Source of the DNA: Phytophthora colocasiae
Lineage: Eukaryota; Oomycota; Peronosporomycetes; Peronosporales; Peronosporaceae
Assembly: GCA_018806915.1 (NCBI GenBank)
Contig: JAGKQI010000046.1
Span: forward strand, 248,001-312,000
Length of the DNA: 64,000 nt
Direction: 5' to 3'
Shown: positions 42,682 through 51,124 of the stretch, in pieces
How the letters are laid out: the number at the start of each line of letters is the position of its first letter
Numbering within the stretch: the stretch's first letter is position 1
Made by a program: the position numbers and the translations under genes
Notes under the pieces: generated by a model
Databases searched by the model: none
Seen by the model: only the letters and a program-made list of their open reading frames with translations
What the model was told of the DNA's origin: nothing

Positions 42682-43391
42682 CTAGCGTCCATACTTCCAG
42701 AGGTCTCGGATCAGGATGCGCTTGTCCGCGGATATCAACGACTTCTGGACTTCCTTCGGCAGATGCACGATACGTTCAGCATCCGTCGAACAGGAACTCC
42801 ATTGTGTGCGTGCAGGTTCGGCAGTGTCCAGAATCACAAGTTGTTCCAACAGTGGGTATGGCTTCAAAGTCTCCGGATTACAGTGGCTTGGGTCCATCAA
42901 GACCCAGTGGCAGATTCTAGAAGGGTACTTCCAGATGCCGGGCTCGTTCCAGATGGTGTCGGGAAGCTTGAGAGTCATCTTTCGGAGTAACGAAAGGGCT
43001 TTCTTCCGGAAAGAAGTGTGACGCTTGGACCGGTCCCGATATATTGCGGCCAACTTCGGAGATGCGCCATCCGACGTGTCGAGAGTCAGCCAATGAGTCT
43101 CCTCCCAGAATGCGCGAGTATGCCGGCCGACAAAGCTGATCCAAGAGTCCAACGCAATGAGAGCGTCCGCACTGAGATCCTTGCGCTTATGGAAGAAGAG
43201 TTCTCGAGGCCGAAGGGGTAGACCTTATCCCAGGGCTTCGAATCCAAAAGAGCGATGAGTTCATGTTCCTTGGATGTGGTACGCTCTTTCAGGAGATCGA
43301 GATCGTACCGATTGGGAGTGTAGTCCGGAAACCCGGACGTCTGCTCCGGAGAAGCCGGACGTCTGCTCCAGAGAAGCCGCTGTCGTATCAC
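42682..43391 (-). pseudogene. Element D antisense ORF, 3' segment
   Basis: Continuation of the antisense gene. The frame at 43391 (RYDLDLLKERTTSKEHELIA, LDSKPWDKVYPFG) is reached from 43261-44445 if one copy of a 22-bp tandem duplication (43335-43378) is removed. One more shift near 43180 leads to DLSADALIALDSWISFVGRH and a basic stretch (YRDRSKRHTSFRKKALSLLR), ending at 42682. The pattern of PF, then a helix with ALIALD, then WxxFVG parallels the element B antisense protein. Function unknown. Confidence 0.6.
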
Positions 43392-44445
43392 CTCTCTTCA
43401 TCCGGACGCCATAATGCATCCAGGAACCGGTGTTTTCTCTGGGAGTTTCGATAATCTGTAGGTCCTCTGGAGTCAACTCCGAGAAAGCTTTCTTGGCCAA
43501 CTTCGTTGTGTATCCTGGACCAGAATGATACTTCCGGGATGTCGGCTTGAGGGTGTCACGATTGGTACGCCGACGCTTGGATTTTGGAGGTAAGTCTTCG
43601 GGATCTGGTTGACGTGAAGACTCCGACGCTTGATCATCGTCACCCTCGGCCTCTGGAATAAAGTCTTCGTCCACCTGCTCGTCGTCATCAGCTTCCACCA
43701 CTAGGGCATTCGGATCTGGATCGTCATCCAGACCTTCGACAAGCGGACCCCAGTATTCAGGTTCCACCCCTCGGTCTTGAAGGCCGTCGAGAACCCCTTC
43801 AGCCATCGTGAAGTATCGACGTGGGACGTACTTGGTCCAGTGGACGTTATCCAGAGAATTCCAATACATCATCCGGACAAGCATCTCAACCAGTGCGTTC
43901 AACCGGAAGGTGATGTGAGCTTCCCGATCGTCACTTAGCCACTCGAGAGCATCCGGGTACTGGACGCCAGACAACATGAGTGCTTGGAGGTCCAGACGAA
44001 GGTCGTCCCAAGTAACCGGGTAGTCAGTCAGGGACGTCAACGCTTGCTGCTTTGCTTGGACAGAAGGATACTTGTTTGTACGACAGTCGTGGGATGAGTG
44101 CTTGATCCAGTCCGACGGACGACTCTGGATGGTGTCCGGAGCACGATGGTGTTTCTTGGATGGCGGACTCCCCGGCGACCTCTTGCGCTTGGATGATGAT
44201 GATTTTGATGGTGTGGACGTATGCGTCCGAGTGAGATCCAAACGCCGAGGAGGCTCTGACCGCTTGGACTCTTCCCCATCCGGATCCCGAGGGCGACTCA
44301 ATGAGACGAAAGGAGTCGACACGAGACCTGGATCATCTGCGGCGATGACCGTGATCATGGTACGCCAAGCAGGGTCAACAGCAGATCCATCTTTGAAGTG
44401 AACCAGAAGATCCAAAAGGCGTTGCCAGTGGGCCACCTTGACCAC
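43261..44445 (-). CDS. Element D antisense ORF, middle segment
   Basis: 394 codons. It opens WQRLLDLLVHFKDGSAVDPA, then a Ser/Arg/Lys nuclear-localisation-like run (SSSSKRKRSPGSPPSKKHH). A folded region follows (DYPVTWDDLRLDLQALMLSG, NALVEMLVRMMYWNSLDNVH), then an acidic stretch (EADDDEQVDEDFIPEAEGDD) and a basic one (PKSKRRRTNRDTL). It overlaps ORF 44375-45877 by 71 bases in another frame, so the two could be one gene with a frame change. Antisense to element D, between pol and the 3' LTR. I recognise no family. Confidence 0.6.
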   Translation of the reverse strand: MVKVAHWQRLLDLLVHFKDGSAVDPAWRTMITVIAADDPGLVSTPFVSLSRPRDPDGEESKRSEPPRRLDLTRTHTSTPSKSSSSKRKRSPGSPPSKKHHRAPDTIQSRPSDWIKHSSHDCRTNKYPSVQAKQQALTSLTDYPVTWDDLRLDLQALMLSGVQYPDALEWLSDDREAHITFRLNALVEMLVRMMYWNSLDNVHWTKYVPRRYFTMAEGVLDGLQDRGVEPEYWGPLVEGLDDDPDPNALVVEADDDEQVDEDFIPEAEGDDDQASESSRQPDPEDLPPKSKRRRTNRDTLKPTSRKYHSGPGYTTKLAKKAFSELTPEDLQIIETPRENTGSWMHYGVRMKRGDTTAASLEQTSGFSGADVRVSGLHSQSVRSRSPERAYHIQGT

Positions 44446-45877
44446 CTCCCAAGAAGTTCATTAGGTCGATGGGACTGAATCCAGACGTTCGAAGCCGCTC
44501 TTCAAGCAACCGAATCTGGATTCTCGCGTCTTCCAACTGCACTGAAAGGTTCTTCACCTGCTTTCGGAGGCCTCGATTATCTCGATCGTGTTCTTCCATG
44601 AGATGACGGATGTCATCACGAGCATCCTGGAGCGTCGCCTCCTTCTCGATACCCGCTTGAAACAGTCGCTGATCCCAATGGCTGGTCACGAGCTGGTAAT
44701 CGCGCTTGAGCTGTGCGAACTCCGCGTGGACTTGTTCGACACCTTGAAGCGACATGTCACCTGCCTGTAGGAGCGCCTGCGTTCGAATGTCTCTCTGGAT
44801 GACCTTCCGAAGCGACGAGACCGTTCCAAATACTCGTTCCGCGAGTCGCTCGTGTCCAAATTCTGTTAGGAGACTTGCAACTTCACGACGGACTGGGACG
44901 CTGACCAGAAGGCCCTCCAGATCCTTGCTCTCCAGGGGAGCCACACGGAGCGTCAAAATGCGAGTGCGAAGATCCACATGGTCTCCGACACAGTCATTCA
45001 AAGCTGCCTTCTCTCGCGTCGTCAGGCTTTCCACCAGCATCAGGACTTCCAGACCACCGTAGCCGTCTCTTGTAAAGGCACCACTTTCCAGATGACGAAG
45101 AGTTGCTGGAACCCCAACCAGGTGGATGTTGTTATCACCATCGTGAACTGGAGGAGCTTCTAGATAGCTTGGAACGGACGGGTCGCTTGCTGTCGTCGAG
45201 ATTCCATGCGCAGCAGCGTCTGAAGGCGAGAGGAAGCTGGCGTTCGCCATATTTCCAGAATTCTTGACGTCTGCAGGAGCTTCTGGGGTCGTCACACTAC
45301 TTGCGGCCGTCGACGTCGCTCCAAAATTAGATGAAGGACCCTCCTTGGGGCTGCCATCACCACCAGTGTCGCCCTCTGCTGAGGTGTAGCCTGGGGGAGG
45401 CGCCGAGGGTCCAGAAGAAGCGTCTGGCGACGCTGTAGTGCCGCTTGCCGTCGTCATTGGAGTGGTCGGAAGCTGGGAAATGGTGAAATGACCGCGAATT
45501 ATGCCGAAGTTCTTCGAGGTTCTGTCGTATGCTGGGAACGGGAGATCGGGGACATGAAGCAGAAAAGAAGCCACGTCAGCCAACCGATGGATGGAATCGC
45601 ACCCAGGGACTGCGTCATTTGGAGATCGGGAACTTGGATATAGTGAATACGGATGTGTGACACCTGGATGTGGACGGGCCGACCTGAGATGCGTGTCTCT
45701 TGGATAGTTGGACCAGCTGCGATCCGTGAGCGGATGAGTGAAGTCTTGATCTGGATATTGATTGGAACCGAAACCGTTGTCGTGACCACGAGTGGAATCT
45801 GGGAGTGTAGATCTGAACTCCGGGTGCCAGGTGTGATGTGGCCTCGGGCGAGACTGATTCGCGCTTCGTCTCATCAT
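44375..45877 (-). CDS. Element D antisense ORF, 5' segment
   Basis: 500 codons from ATG at 45877. The N-terminus is low-complexity (Ser/Thr/Pro/His), then a Ser/Ala-rich region with SFLSPSDAAAHGISTT. A folded and helical C-terminal half follows (LEVLMLVESLTTREKAALND, VRREVASLLTEFGHERLAER) with a likely coiled coil (EEHDRDNRGLRKQVKNLSVQ, LEDARIQIRLLEERL). Part of the Ser/Ala-rich region recurs, diverged, at 50197-50350, and a 26-bp piece recurs exactly at 20231. The coiled coil suggests oligomerisation. Any promoter would lie in or near the 3' LTR, reading leftwards. Confidence 0.6.
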   Translation of the reverse strand: MMRRSANQSRPRPHHTWHPEFRSTLPDSTRGHDNGFGSNQYPDQDFTHPLTDRSWSNYPRDTHLRSARPHPGVTHPYSLYPSSRSPNDAVPGCDSIHRLADVASFLLHVPDLPFPAYDRTSKNFGIIRGHFTISQLPTTPMTTASGTTASPDASSGPSAPPPGYTSAEGDTGGDGSPKEGPSSNFGATSTAASSVTTPEAPADVKNSGNMANASFLSPSDAAAHGISTTASDPSVPSYLEAPPVHDGDNNIHLVGVPATLRHLESGAFTRDGYGGLEVLMLVESLTTREKAALNDCVGDHVDLRTRILTLRVAPLESKDLEGLLVSVPVRREVASLLTEFGHERLAERVFGTVSSLRKVIQRDIRTQALLQAGDMSLQGVEQVHAEFAQLKRDYQLVTSHWDQRLFQAGIEKEATLQDARDDIRHLMEEHDRDNRGLRKQVKNLSVQLEDARIQIRLLEERLRTSGFSPIDLMNFLGGGQGGPLATPFGSSGSLQRWICC

Positions 45878-45933
45878 GATCTATCAGCTCGAAAGTAAAT
45901 CTCTCAATGAGAGCTCTTGATGAGAGGGACGGT

Positions 45934-47421
45934 TGTGAAGCTGTGGGTTTGAATTTTCGCCCAGAAGCCGCCTCCCAGGACCATCCATTGATCTGGAAGC
46001 TGATTGGCTGATATTTGACAACATTGGGACGGGAATCTGGGAAGGTGTAAGCGTTGTGCTTCAGGAATACCTTCGATAATCTCCGGAATCCATGTCCGAT
46101 CTGGAATCCCGAGTCGACCAACTGCATCCGGAGCCCTGATACAGCTGAACCAGGTACACATACAGTATCCAAGTATTTCCTGTGAAAAGAGCTCCAGATG
46201 CCGGCCAAGGTCACGTGGAATCTGAACACCAAGGGCGTTTGGAAAGGACTGGCATCCGGGGAAATCCTGATTTGTACCCAGTATCCAGTTGAATAGTCCT
46301 GATTTGTACCCAGTATCCAGTTGAAGCTCCAAGTATACTTTAGTCAAGTGATTACCGACCGACCAAGACGACCGACCAGGATGTGCTCGGCACCAGCCGG
46401 AATTCTTCGGGCTTCGGCGACAGAGACACGCGCCCCCTGCCCCTTTCTATAGTGAAATCAAGACGTTTAGCAGAGACTTTAGCAAAATACTTATACATAA
46501 ATAACAGAGAGTTCAATTTGCCACCAAGGACGCAAGTGAGTGTGCGGGAGGTTCCCACAAGCCACCACTGCCGAGAACCGCCGACCAGCCTCAAGAAGAG
46601 GGCTCGGGGTCATCTCCGCCAGCGTTAGGCTGCGACGACAGCGTACACCGCCGCGGGATTCTCCACAAAGGTCAAGACCAAGTTAGGTAAGGGATCCGGA
46701 GGGCGCATCCGGAAGTGAGCTTCCTATTTCATATTCCAGTTGGTATTCCGGACTCCGGATACCCATTTCATATTATAACTGCGTTTTTAGGAGGTTGTTA
46801 GTAGTTAGCCCCTTGGAACTGTATTGAATTAACTACTGTGTGATAGGATTGTATATTGAGGGTTATCCGGATTACTTTCTAGTGATTCCGGATTCCATTT
46901 GATTATTGTCTTCCGGAAACCAAGTGGTTATCCGGAAGTGGTGCGCTTGTTAGAGTCCCGGAACCGAGCCAGTGTTCCGGAATCAGACTCCGTCGACTGG
47001 CATCTGGAGTGCCCACCGCTCAAGGGCCACAAAGAATAAGAGCGGCTGTATATTTGCATATTAACTCTCTGTATTGTATTGGTTAACCGCTAGGGGAAGA
47101 CTTTGCTAATAGTCTTTCACTGATTCCAGACGACTGCATCTGGAAAGTACCTGGCATTTGTACATCTGGACCTGATCGGCATCCAGAAGTAACTCATTGG
47201 TGACTACACCGGATACGCGAAGACAAACGACACCCAAGAGGATACCACAAGGTCACACGCCAACTCTGCCTTCCGGATACCCATAGGATCCCGGAAGGTT
47301 GAGACTGACCCCACTTGGCATCTGGACGTTTTATTCCAGAATCCACCTGGGCACGCACTATACACTCTGGGCGACCGACTTCCAGTCCGGAAGCCGAAAA
47401 GTGTTCACCCACTTCGCCACA
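45934..47421 (+). repeat. Element D 3' LTR (1488 bp)
   Basis: Identical length to the 5' LTR. Differences seen are one C lost in CCGCTC(C)AAGGG and one T gained in GCGTTTT(T)AGG. The purine-rich GAGAGGGACGG just upstream (about 45922-45932) is the likely polypurine tract. Confidence 0.95.
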
Positions 47422-47425
47422 CTGG

Positions 47426-47752
47426 ACGCTTGGACGAGGAGGATGGATTGAAGAGGGAGTGTGGCGGAGGACTGCCTGATTGCATGGAGTCCGGGGCGGG
47501 TAGAAGCGTTACCACTTCACTAAGAACGGAAGGAACCGTTCCGTCGGCGGTGACGATGGAGAGAGCAAGGTTGTCGAGGGCTTCAAGGCCCGTGGAGGCG
47601 TCGTTAATGGCTAGGAGAGAACGGAACTGCGTATAGAAGTCCACTTGGGCGGCGAGAGACTTGTCGGCGTCGCTGGACTTGGCCATGGTGTCCAGGCGGG
47701 CGCGGAGACGACCAACGATGGCGTCCTTGTTTGATTCTGGGGATTTCGGCAT
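47426..47752 (-). pseudogene. Element B antisense ORF, 5' portion (109 codons)
   Basis: ATG at 47752 opens MPKSPESNKDAIVGRLRARL and continues through QVDFYTQFRSLLAINDASTG and ALDNLALSIVTADGTVPSVL to SSSSKRP at the element D insertion. The codon phase at the CTGG duplication matches 30821 exactly (KRP then ATRGSSK). The combined gene would be about 550 residues apart from one shift near 30115. Length and order (helical N-terminus, Ser/Lys-rich basic run, folded core, acidic tail) parallel the element D antisense gene. Family unknown. Confidence 0.65.
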
Positions 47753-48000
47753 GGTGGCGGGGGTAACTTTGGAGACTGGAGGCGAATGCGGGACTGACGA
47801 GTGAGACGCCCGATGCCCTGCCTCTGTGATTGATGTCGCGAGACTGCGGTTGATACGCCAGTTGGGGACCAGGAAATTTAGAGGAAAGAACCGGATCTAA
47901 CAGTTGAGTGATGTGGGACACGGTACACATCTAATTGAGACGGACTAGCGGGACGGAGAAGCTATATGGAACTACTAAGCACTTTGCAATTGGTGCTGGT

Positions 48001-49221
48001 ATGGAGAACGACTCGGCTGAGGAAGTCATGGAATGGTGCCTATGGATGGTACGCTCGTCTACTGTGCTGGTGTGGCACCTCGTTCGCTACCACTGGTTAG
48101 GATTGCTGTGGGCTCTCGGGGGTGTGCTCCTCTGGTTAATCACCAAGCCCCTTTGGAACATAGTGGCGCGGTTGGGATGGACGGCTTTCTGTTTCTCGTA
48201 CAAGTGGGCCGATATCGCCAAGGAAAGCATCAAGAGCTACCGTCGGGTTGTTAGTCGGAGTGTGCTTCTTCACAACTCTCCGTCCGAGCGTCGGTGGAAA
48301 ATGTACGAAGCATTGTGGCTGGCACCATTGACTATACTGGAAGTTAGAGAAGAACATGTACACGGCCTCGGACGCCTGCTGTACAAATGGTTGGAAGCTT
48401 TCCATGCCCTGTGGTGCGTGTTCGTACCGGACGTCCTGGAACTAGGCTGCCGTTCCTCAGTGAAGTACTGGAACGGTTCACAAGTGGAGTGCCGGAGAAC
48501 GGTTGACAGAGCGTGCTGTGCCGGTCGTGGTTTCTGGGCTTTTACGTCGCTGACGGTATACGCTGTATTCTACACGGCTGTGTACGTATACGAACTGTTG
48601 GAGTGGGCCTGTTATGGAGTATCTGGGGTCGGAGTGCTCCTAACCGTCCTGAACTACGCCTTGGCGGACGGTGGCTTAGCGTCCAAGAACGGGTTTGTGT
48701 TCGACTATGATACAATAAGAGTGAGCGGTGCTGTCGTCGTCGTGGGTTTTGCGAGCAGAGCTCTCCGTTATTATGATGCATCTTCAGGAGGGCTGACGCC
48801 TTTTGAAATGGCTGGGGACCGTTACGCCCGGTGGGTCAAAGGTCTGAAGGATCAAGAGCAAGCCGAGCGTCTGAGTGAAGCGTTCTGGCGGCAAGACGGT
48901 TGCGTAGGGCCTAGACCTCGCGTGAATCTCGGTCGGAAGTGGGAAGCCGAGAGACAGGAGCTGAAGGAACAAGTGCAAAGAGACGAGCTCGCTGCTGCTG
49001 CTCGAGAGCGATCCGCTCGACGTGGGCGTCGAGTTTCAGTCGGGGAGGATGTCCCGAGTGAGAACGGTGGCCACCGTCTCGGGCACGTTCCCGACCGTTC
49101 CCCCTCTCAAACCCGATCCACGACCCGTCGCATTGTGGAAGACCATATGTATGGCGAAGAGTTGTTCGAGCCGGCCCCGGTCGCAGCCAGCACGAGGGTG
49201 AGTGCGCACCGCTATTGCTAG
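48001..49221 (+). CDS. Element B membrane-protein ORF in the env position
   Basis: 406 residues from ATG at 48001 (the frame is open further upstream but without ATG). Hydrophobic segments are WLGLLWALGGVLLWLITKPL, AFTSLTVYAVFYTAVYVYEL, GVSGVGVLLTVLNYALA and VSGAVVVVGFASRAL, so three to five membrane passes are likely. A charged helical tail (DEL, ERSARRGRR) follows. The last 57 codons (from 49050) are encoded by the 3' LTR. There is no obvious signal peptide, furin site or fusion peptide, so an envelope role is only suggested by position. Intact ORF in an element whose pol is broken. Confidence 0.6.
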   Translation: MENDSAEEVMEWCLWMVRSSTVLVWHLVRYHWLGLLWALGGVLLWLITKPLWNIVARLGWTAFCFSYKWADIAKESIKSYRRVVSRSVLLHNSPSERRWKMYEALWLAPLTILEVREEHVHGLGRLLYKWLEAFHALWCVFVPDVLELGCRSSVKYWNGSQVECRRTVDRACCAGRGFWAFTSLTVYAVFYTAVYVYELLEWACYGVSGVGVLLTVLNYALADGGLASKNGFVFDYDTIRVSGAVVVVGFASRALRYYDASSGGLTPFEMAGDRYARWVKGLKDQEQAERLSEAFWRQDGCVGPRPRVNLGRKWEAERQELKEQVQRDELAAAARERSARRGRRVSVGEDVPSENGGHRLGHVPDRSPSQTRSTTRRIVEDHMYGEELFEPAPVAASTRVSAHRYC

Positions 49222-49625
49222 AGAAACGAGGTCTGCGCGGCCAAGAAAGAGCGTAGAGCGTGCGCCAGGTTGCGTGTGAGCTGATGCCAAGGACGGAGGA
49301 CACGGACTAGAGCTACGCTGGGCTTAACAGCGCCCCGAGTATGCATGAGGAAGGGGTGAGTGGTACCGTCGAGGAGGTACGGACCCGGGAAGGACAAGGA
49401 AGAGGACTTTGGAGGACATGAGACGTTGGAAAGCAGTGAAGGAAGGGCGTGCTGGTGGAGGTCAGTCGTGAATTTACCTTGGGCACCGCAGCACAAGCCC
49501 CAAGTCAAAGAATAATCGCTTTTTATATTTTTCTTTACTTTTGTGGTGCGCCTTTATAGCTCTACCGTTCCGTTCTACTTGTAACCCGCAGCGTCTACCG
49601 TCCCGCCCAAGACCGACTCGCGACA
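49050..49625 (+). repeat. Element B 3' LTR (576 bp)
   Basis: Starts TGTCCCGAGTGAG and ends CTCGCGACA. It is preceded by the purine-rich GTCGGGGAGGA (49039-49049), a likely polypurine tract. Confidence 0.95.
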
Positions 49626-49639
49626 ACCCGATAGTACCT

Positions 49640-50130
49640 TCAACACAAGTGACCAGCTATTTTGTTGCAGCGCCAGCCATTCACTAGCACTGTCTACAGG
49701 TGTGCGTCTGTCCTATACCAGCAACGTTCATTCTGCAAAATGCCATCAAGAATTCCCATGACATTGGCATCTACAAGACGTTCAAGAACCTACTCTACAT
49801 GGAGATCATTGCGTGGAAGGAGAGCGACAAGGTCGAGCACACTCGCTTCGGCAACCCGCGTATGCCGTCGGTAGCTGTAGTTTGTGAGTGGGTAAGAAAG
49901 GCATGGCAAGATACTACTGTCATCAAATCCGTCGCTGCTGCTGGCTTTACAGACAGCTACCTGGACTGGCATATTGCGAAGCACGACGTCTACGGTGAGC
50001 GATTCCGTACAAGCTGGGAAGCTGCTGACGAAGATCACGAGGGCCCTGATAACGTAGGAGACTTTAATCTGGACGAGCTGCACGACGCTCTTGATGATAC
50101 TGCCCTGATAACCTTTCGGCAATACAGAGT
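49640..50130 (+). pseudogene. Pogo/jerky-like (DDE_1) transposase C-terminal fragment
   Basis: Codons read PATFILQNAIKNSHDIGIYK and MPSVAVVCEWVRKAWQDTTV, then IKSVAAAGFTDSYLDWHIAK and an acidic end. The block 'W(V)..AW..I....I..SF..AGF' is typical of the end of DDE_1 transposases of the pogo/CENP-B/jerky group. The catalytic DDE core and the DNA-binding N-terminus are missing. It lies just inside the right inverted repeat (50172-50194), consistent with being the relic transposase of that element. Confidence 0.55.
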
Positions 50131-50196
50131 AACCTTTTGGATTTTGGGAGGGTACTATTAAATAGTGCCCGGGGTATTAATCGGGAATTTCCGTTA

Positions 50197-50350
50197 GTTG
50201 TCGAGATTCCATACGCAGCAGCATCCGTAGACGAGAGGAAGCTGACGTTCGCCGCAGTTCCAGAATTATTGACGCTCTTAGAAGCTTCTGGAGTCGCCAC
50301 GCTGCTTGCAACCATCCACGTCGCACCAAGATCCAATGAGGTACCCTCCT
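50197..50350 (-). pseudogene. Fragment related to element D antisense ORF
   Basis: The minus strand encodes DLGATWMVASSVATPEASKS and SFLSSTDAAAYGISTT, closely paralleling NFGATSTAASSVTTPEAPAD and SFLSPSDAAAHGISTT in the element D antisense ORF. Similarity stops at the TA beside the pogo-like terminal repeat, and the adjoining 26 bp of the same gene is at 20231-20258. Confidence 0.7.
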
Positions 50351-50354
50351 TGGG

Positions 50355-50436
50355 TCCTGAACGTGTTGAGCTATGTGTATAATGAGGTAATCAAGTAGCA
50401 ACATCTCCAGTGTGGACAAGTGTAAGAATCTTAAAA
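50355..50436 (-). repeat. Inverted repeat partner of 16110-16218
   Basis: ATCAAGTAGCAACATCTCCA and following bases are the reverse complement of the segment at 16110-16157. The partner is about 34 kb away. Confidence 0.5.
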
Positions 50437-51085
50437 ACGCTTCTGGAGACTTCCAGGCATTCGAAAGTGATCAAGCATTTGGCAAACAAACCCTTGATCG
50501 TGGTATTGACATTACCAAGGAACCCATGCCGGTAGTTTCGCCAGCGCATTACCACTGCGGCGGGGTTGAAGTGAATCTACAAGGCCGCACCTCTGTGCCC
50601 GGTCTGTACGCTGCTGGTTAGGTGAGCTGCACGGGTTTTCGCGGTGCGAACCGTTTGGCTTCTACCTCTCTACTTGAAGGTCTGGTATGGGGCTGCAGCT
50701 CTGCTGATGACGTAGCAAGCCATTGGACTCGGACAGCAAGGAGAGCGATCCGTTCACCAACCTGAACAGCTTCCGTGATCCGTACCCGAACGAGATTGAG
50801 GAGGTGATGCTGGCTACGCCGCGCATCATGTGGAAGTCGGTGGGTCCCATTCGCACGGCTGCTGGCATGGATAGCGGCGAGCGCGGTGGACAAACTCGCT
50901 CTGCTGGAAGTGAAGGCCACCAGGAATGCCGCGCCACCCGTGGACTTTGCAACGCTGTCCGCACTGCCAAGGAGATCGCTCTGGCAGCTCTCAACAGCCC
51001 CGTGTCGGTGGGCACGCGCAGGAATAAGCTCATTCGTTTATTCTTGAACACCACTAAGTGTTTTGATCTGGTGTCTGCATACTAG
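50430..51085 (+). pseudogene. L-aspartate oxidase (NadB-like) C-terminal half
   Basis: Codons read [24 protein letters not shown] sequence then [90 protein letters not shown] and RTAKEIALAALNSPVS. The GGV..GRTS(V/I)PGLYAAGE..C.G..GANRLAS..LLEGLV signature is that of L-aspartate oxidase / succinate dehydrogenase flavoproteins, and the P-A-HY start favours aspartate oxidase. A TAG at about 50620 replaces the Glu after AAG, and frames change near 50710 and 50880. The N-terminal FAD fold is absent. Relic, partner of 2240-2475. Confidence 0.75.
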
Positions 51086-51124
51086 TTGGCAATTCATCTC
51101 TTAACGAGAAGCTAAGGTAATCAA

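Larger units (their letters stand above)
30822..47421 (+). mobile_element. Element D: chromodomain Ty3/Gypsy retrotransposon with dual RNase H (16.6 kb)
   Basis: LTRs at 30822-32309 and 45934-47421 are each 1488 bp and nearly identical by eye (two offsetting one-base indels). They begin TGTGAAG and end CTTCGCCACA. The target duplication is CTGG (30818-30821 and 47422-47425), inside element B's antisense ORF. The pol ORF is uninterrupted for about 1900 codons. Probably the youngest insertion in the window. Confidence 0.95.
20316..49625 (+). mobile_element. Element B: Ty3/Gypsy retrotransposon (about 12.7 kb without nested D)
   Basis: LTRs at 20316-20891 and 49050-49625 are both 576 bp with three differences. 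The termini are TGTCCCGAG and CTCGCGACA. The target duplication is ACCC (20312-20315 and 49626-49629). Contents are gag, pol, an antisense ORF split by element D, and a membrane-protein ORF that reads into the 3' LTR. Confidence 0.95.
20261..50194 (+). mobile_element. Pogo/Tc1-like DNA transposon, split by element B
   Basis: A perfect 23-bp terminal inverted repeat (ACGGAAATTCCCGATTAATA plus CCC at 20261-20283; reverse complement at 50172-50194) is flanked by TA on both sides (20259-20260 and 50195-50196), the hallmark of Tc1/mariner/pogo insertions. Without element B its own sequence is only about 620 bp: 20261-20315 and 49630-50194. The right part carries a DDE_1/jerky-like transposase fragment. 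It inserted in a copy related to the element D antisense gene. Confidence 0.7.

Noticed and set aside
42716..43221. Plus-strand ORFs after element D pol
   Set aside because: Short and opposite the better antisense frame; no motif.
45615..47412. Minus-strand ORFs inside the element D LTRs
   Set aside because: They occur identically in both LTRs with no start-linked gene and are broken by the LTR boundary, so they are treated as chance.
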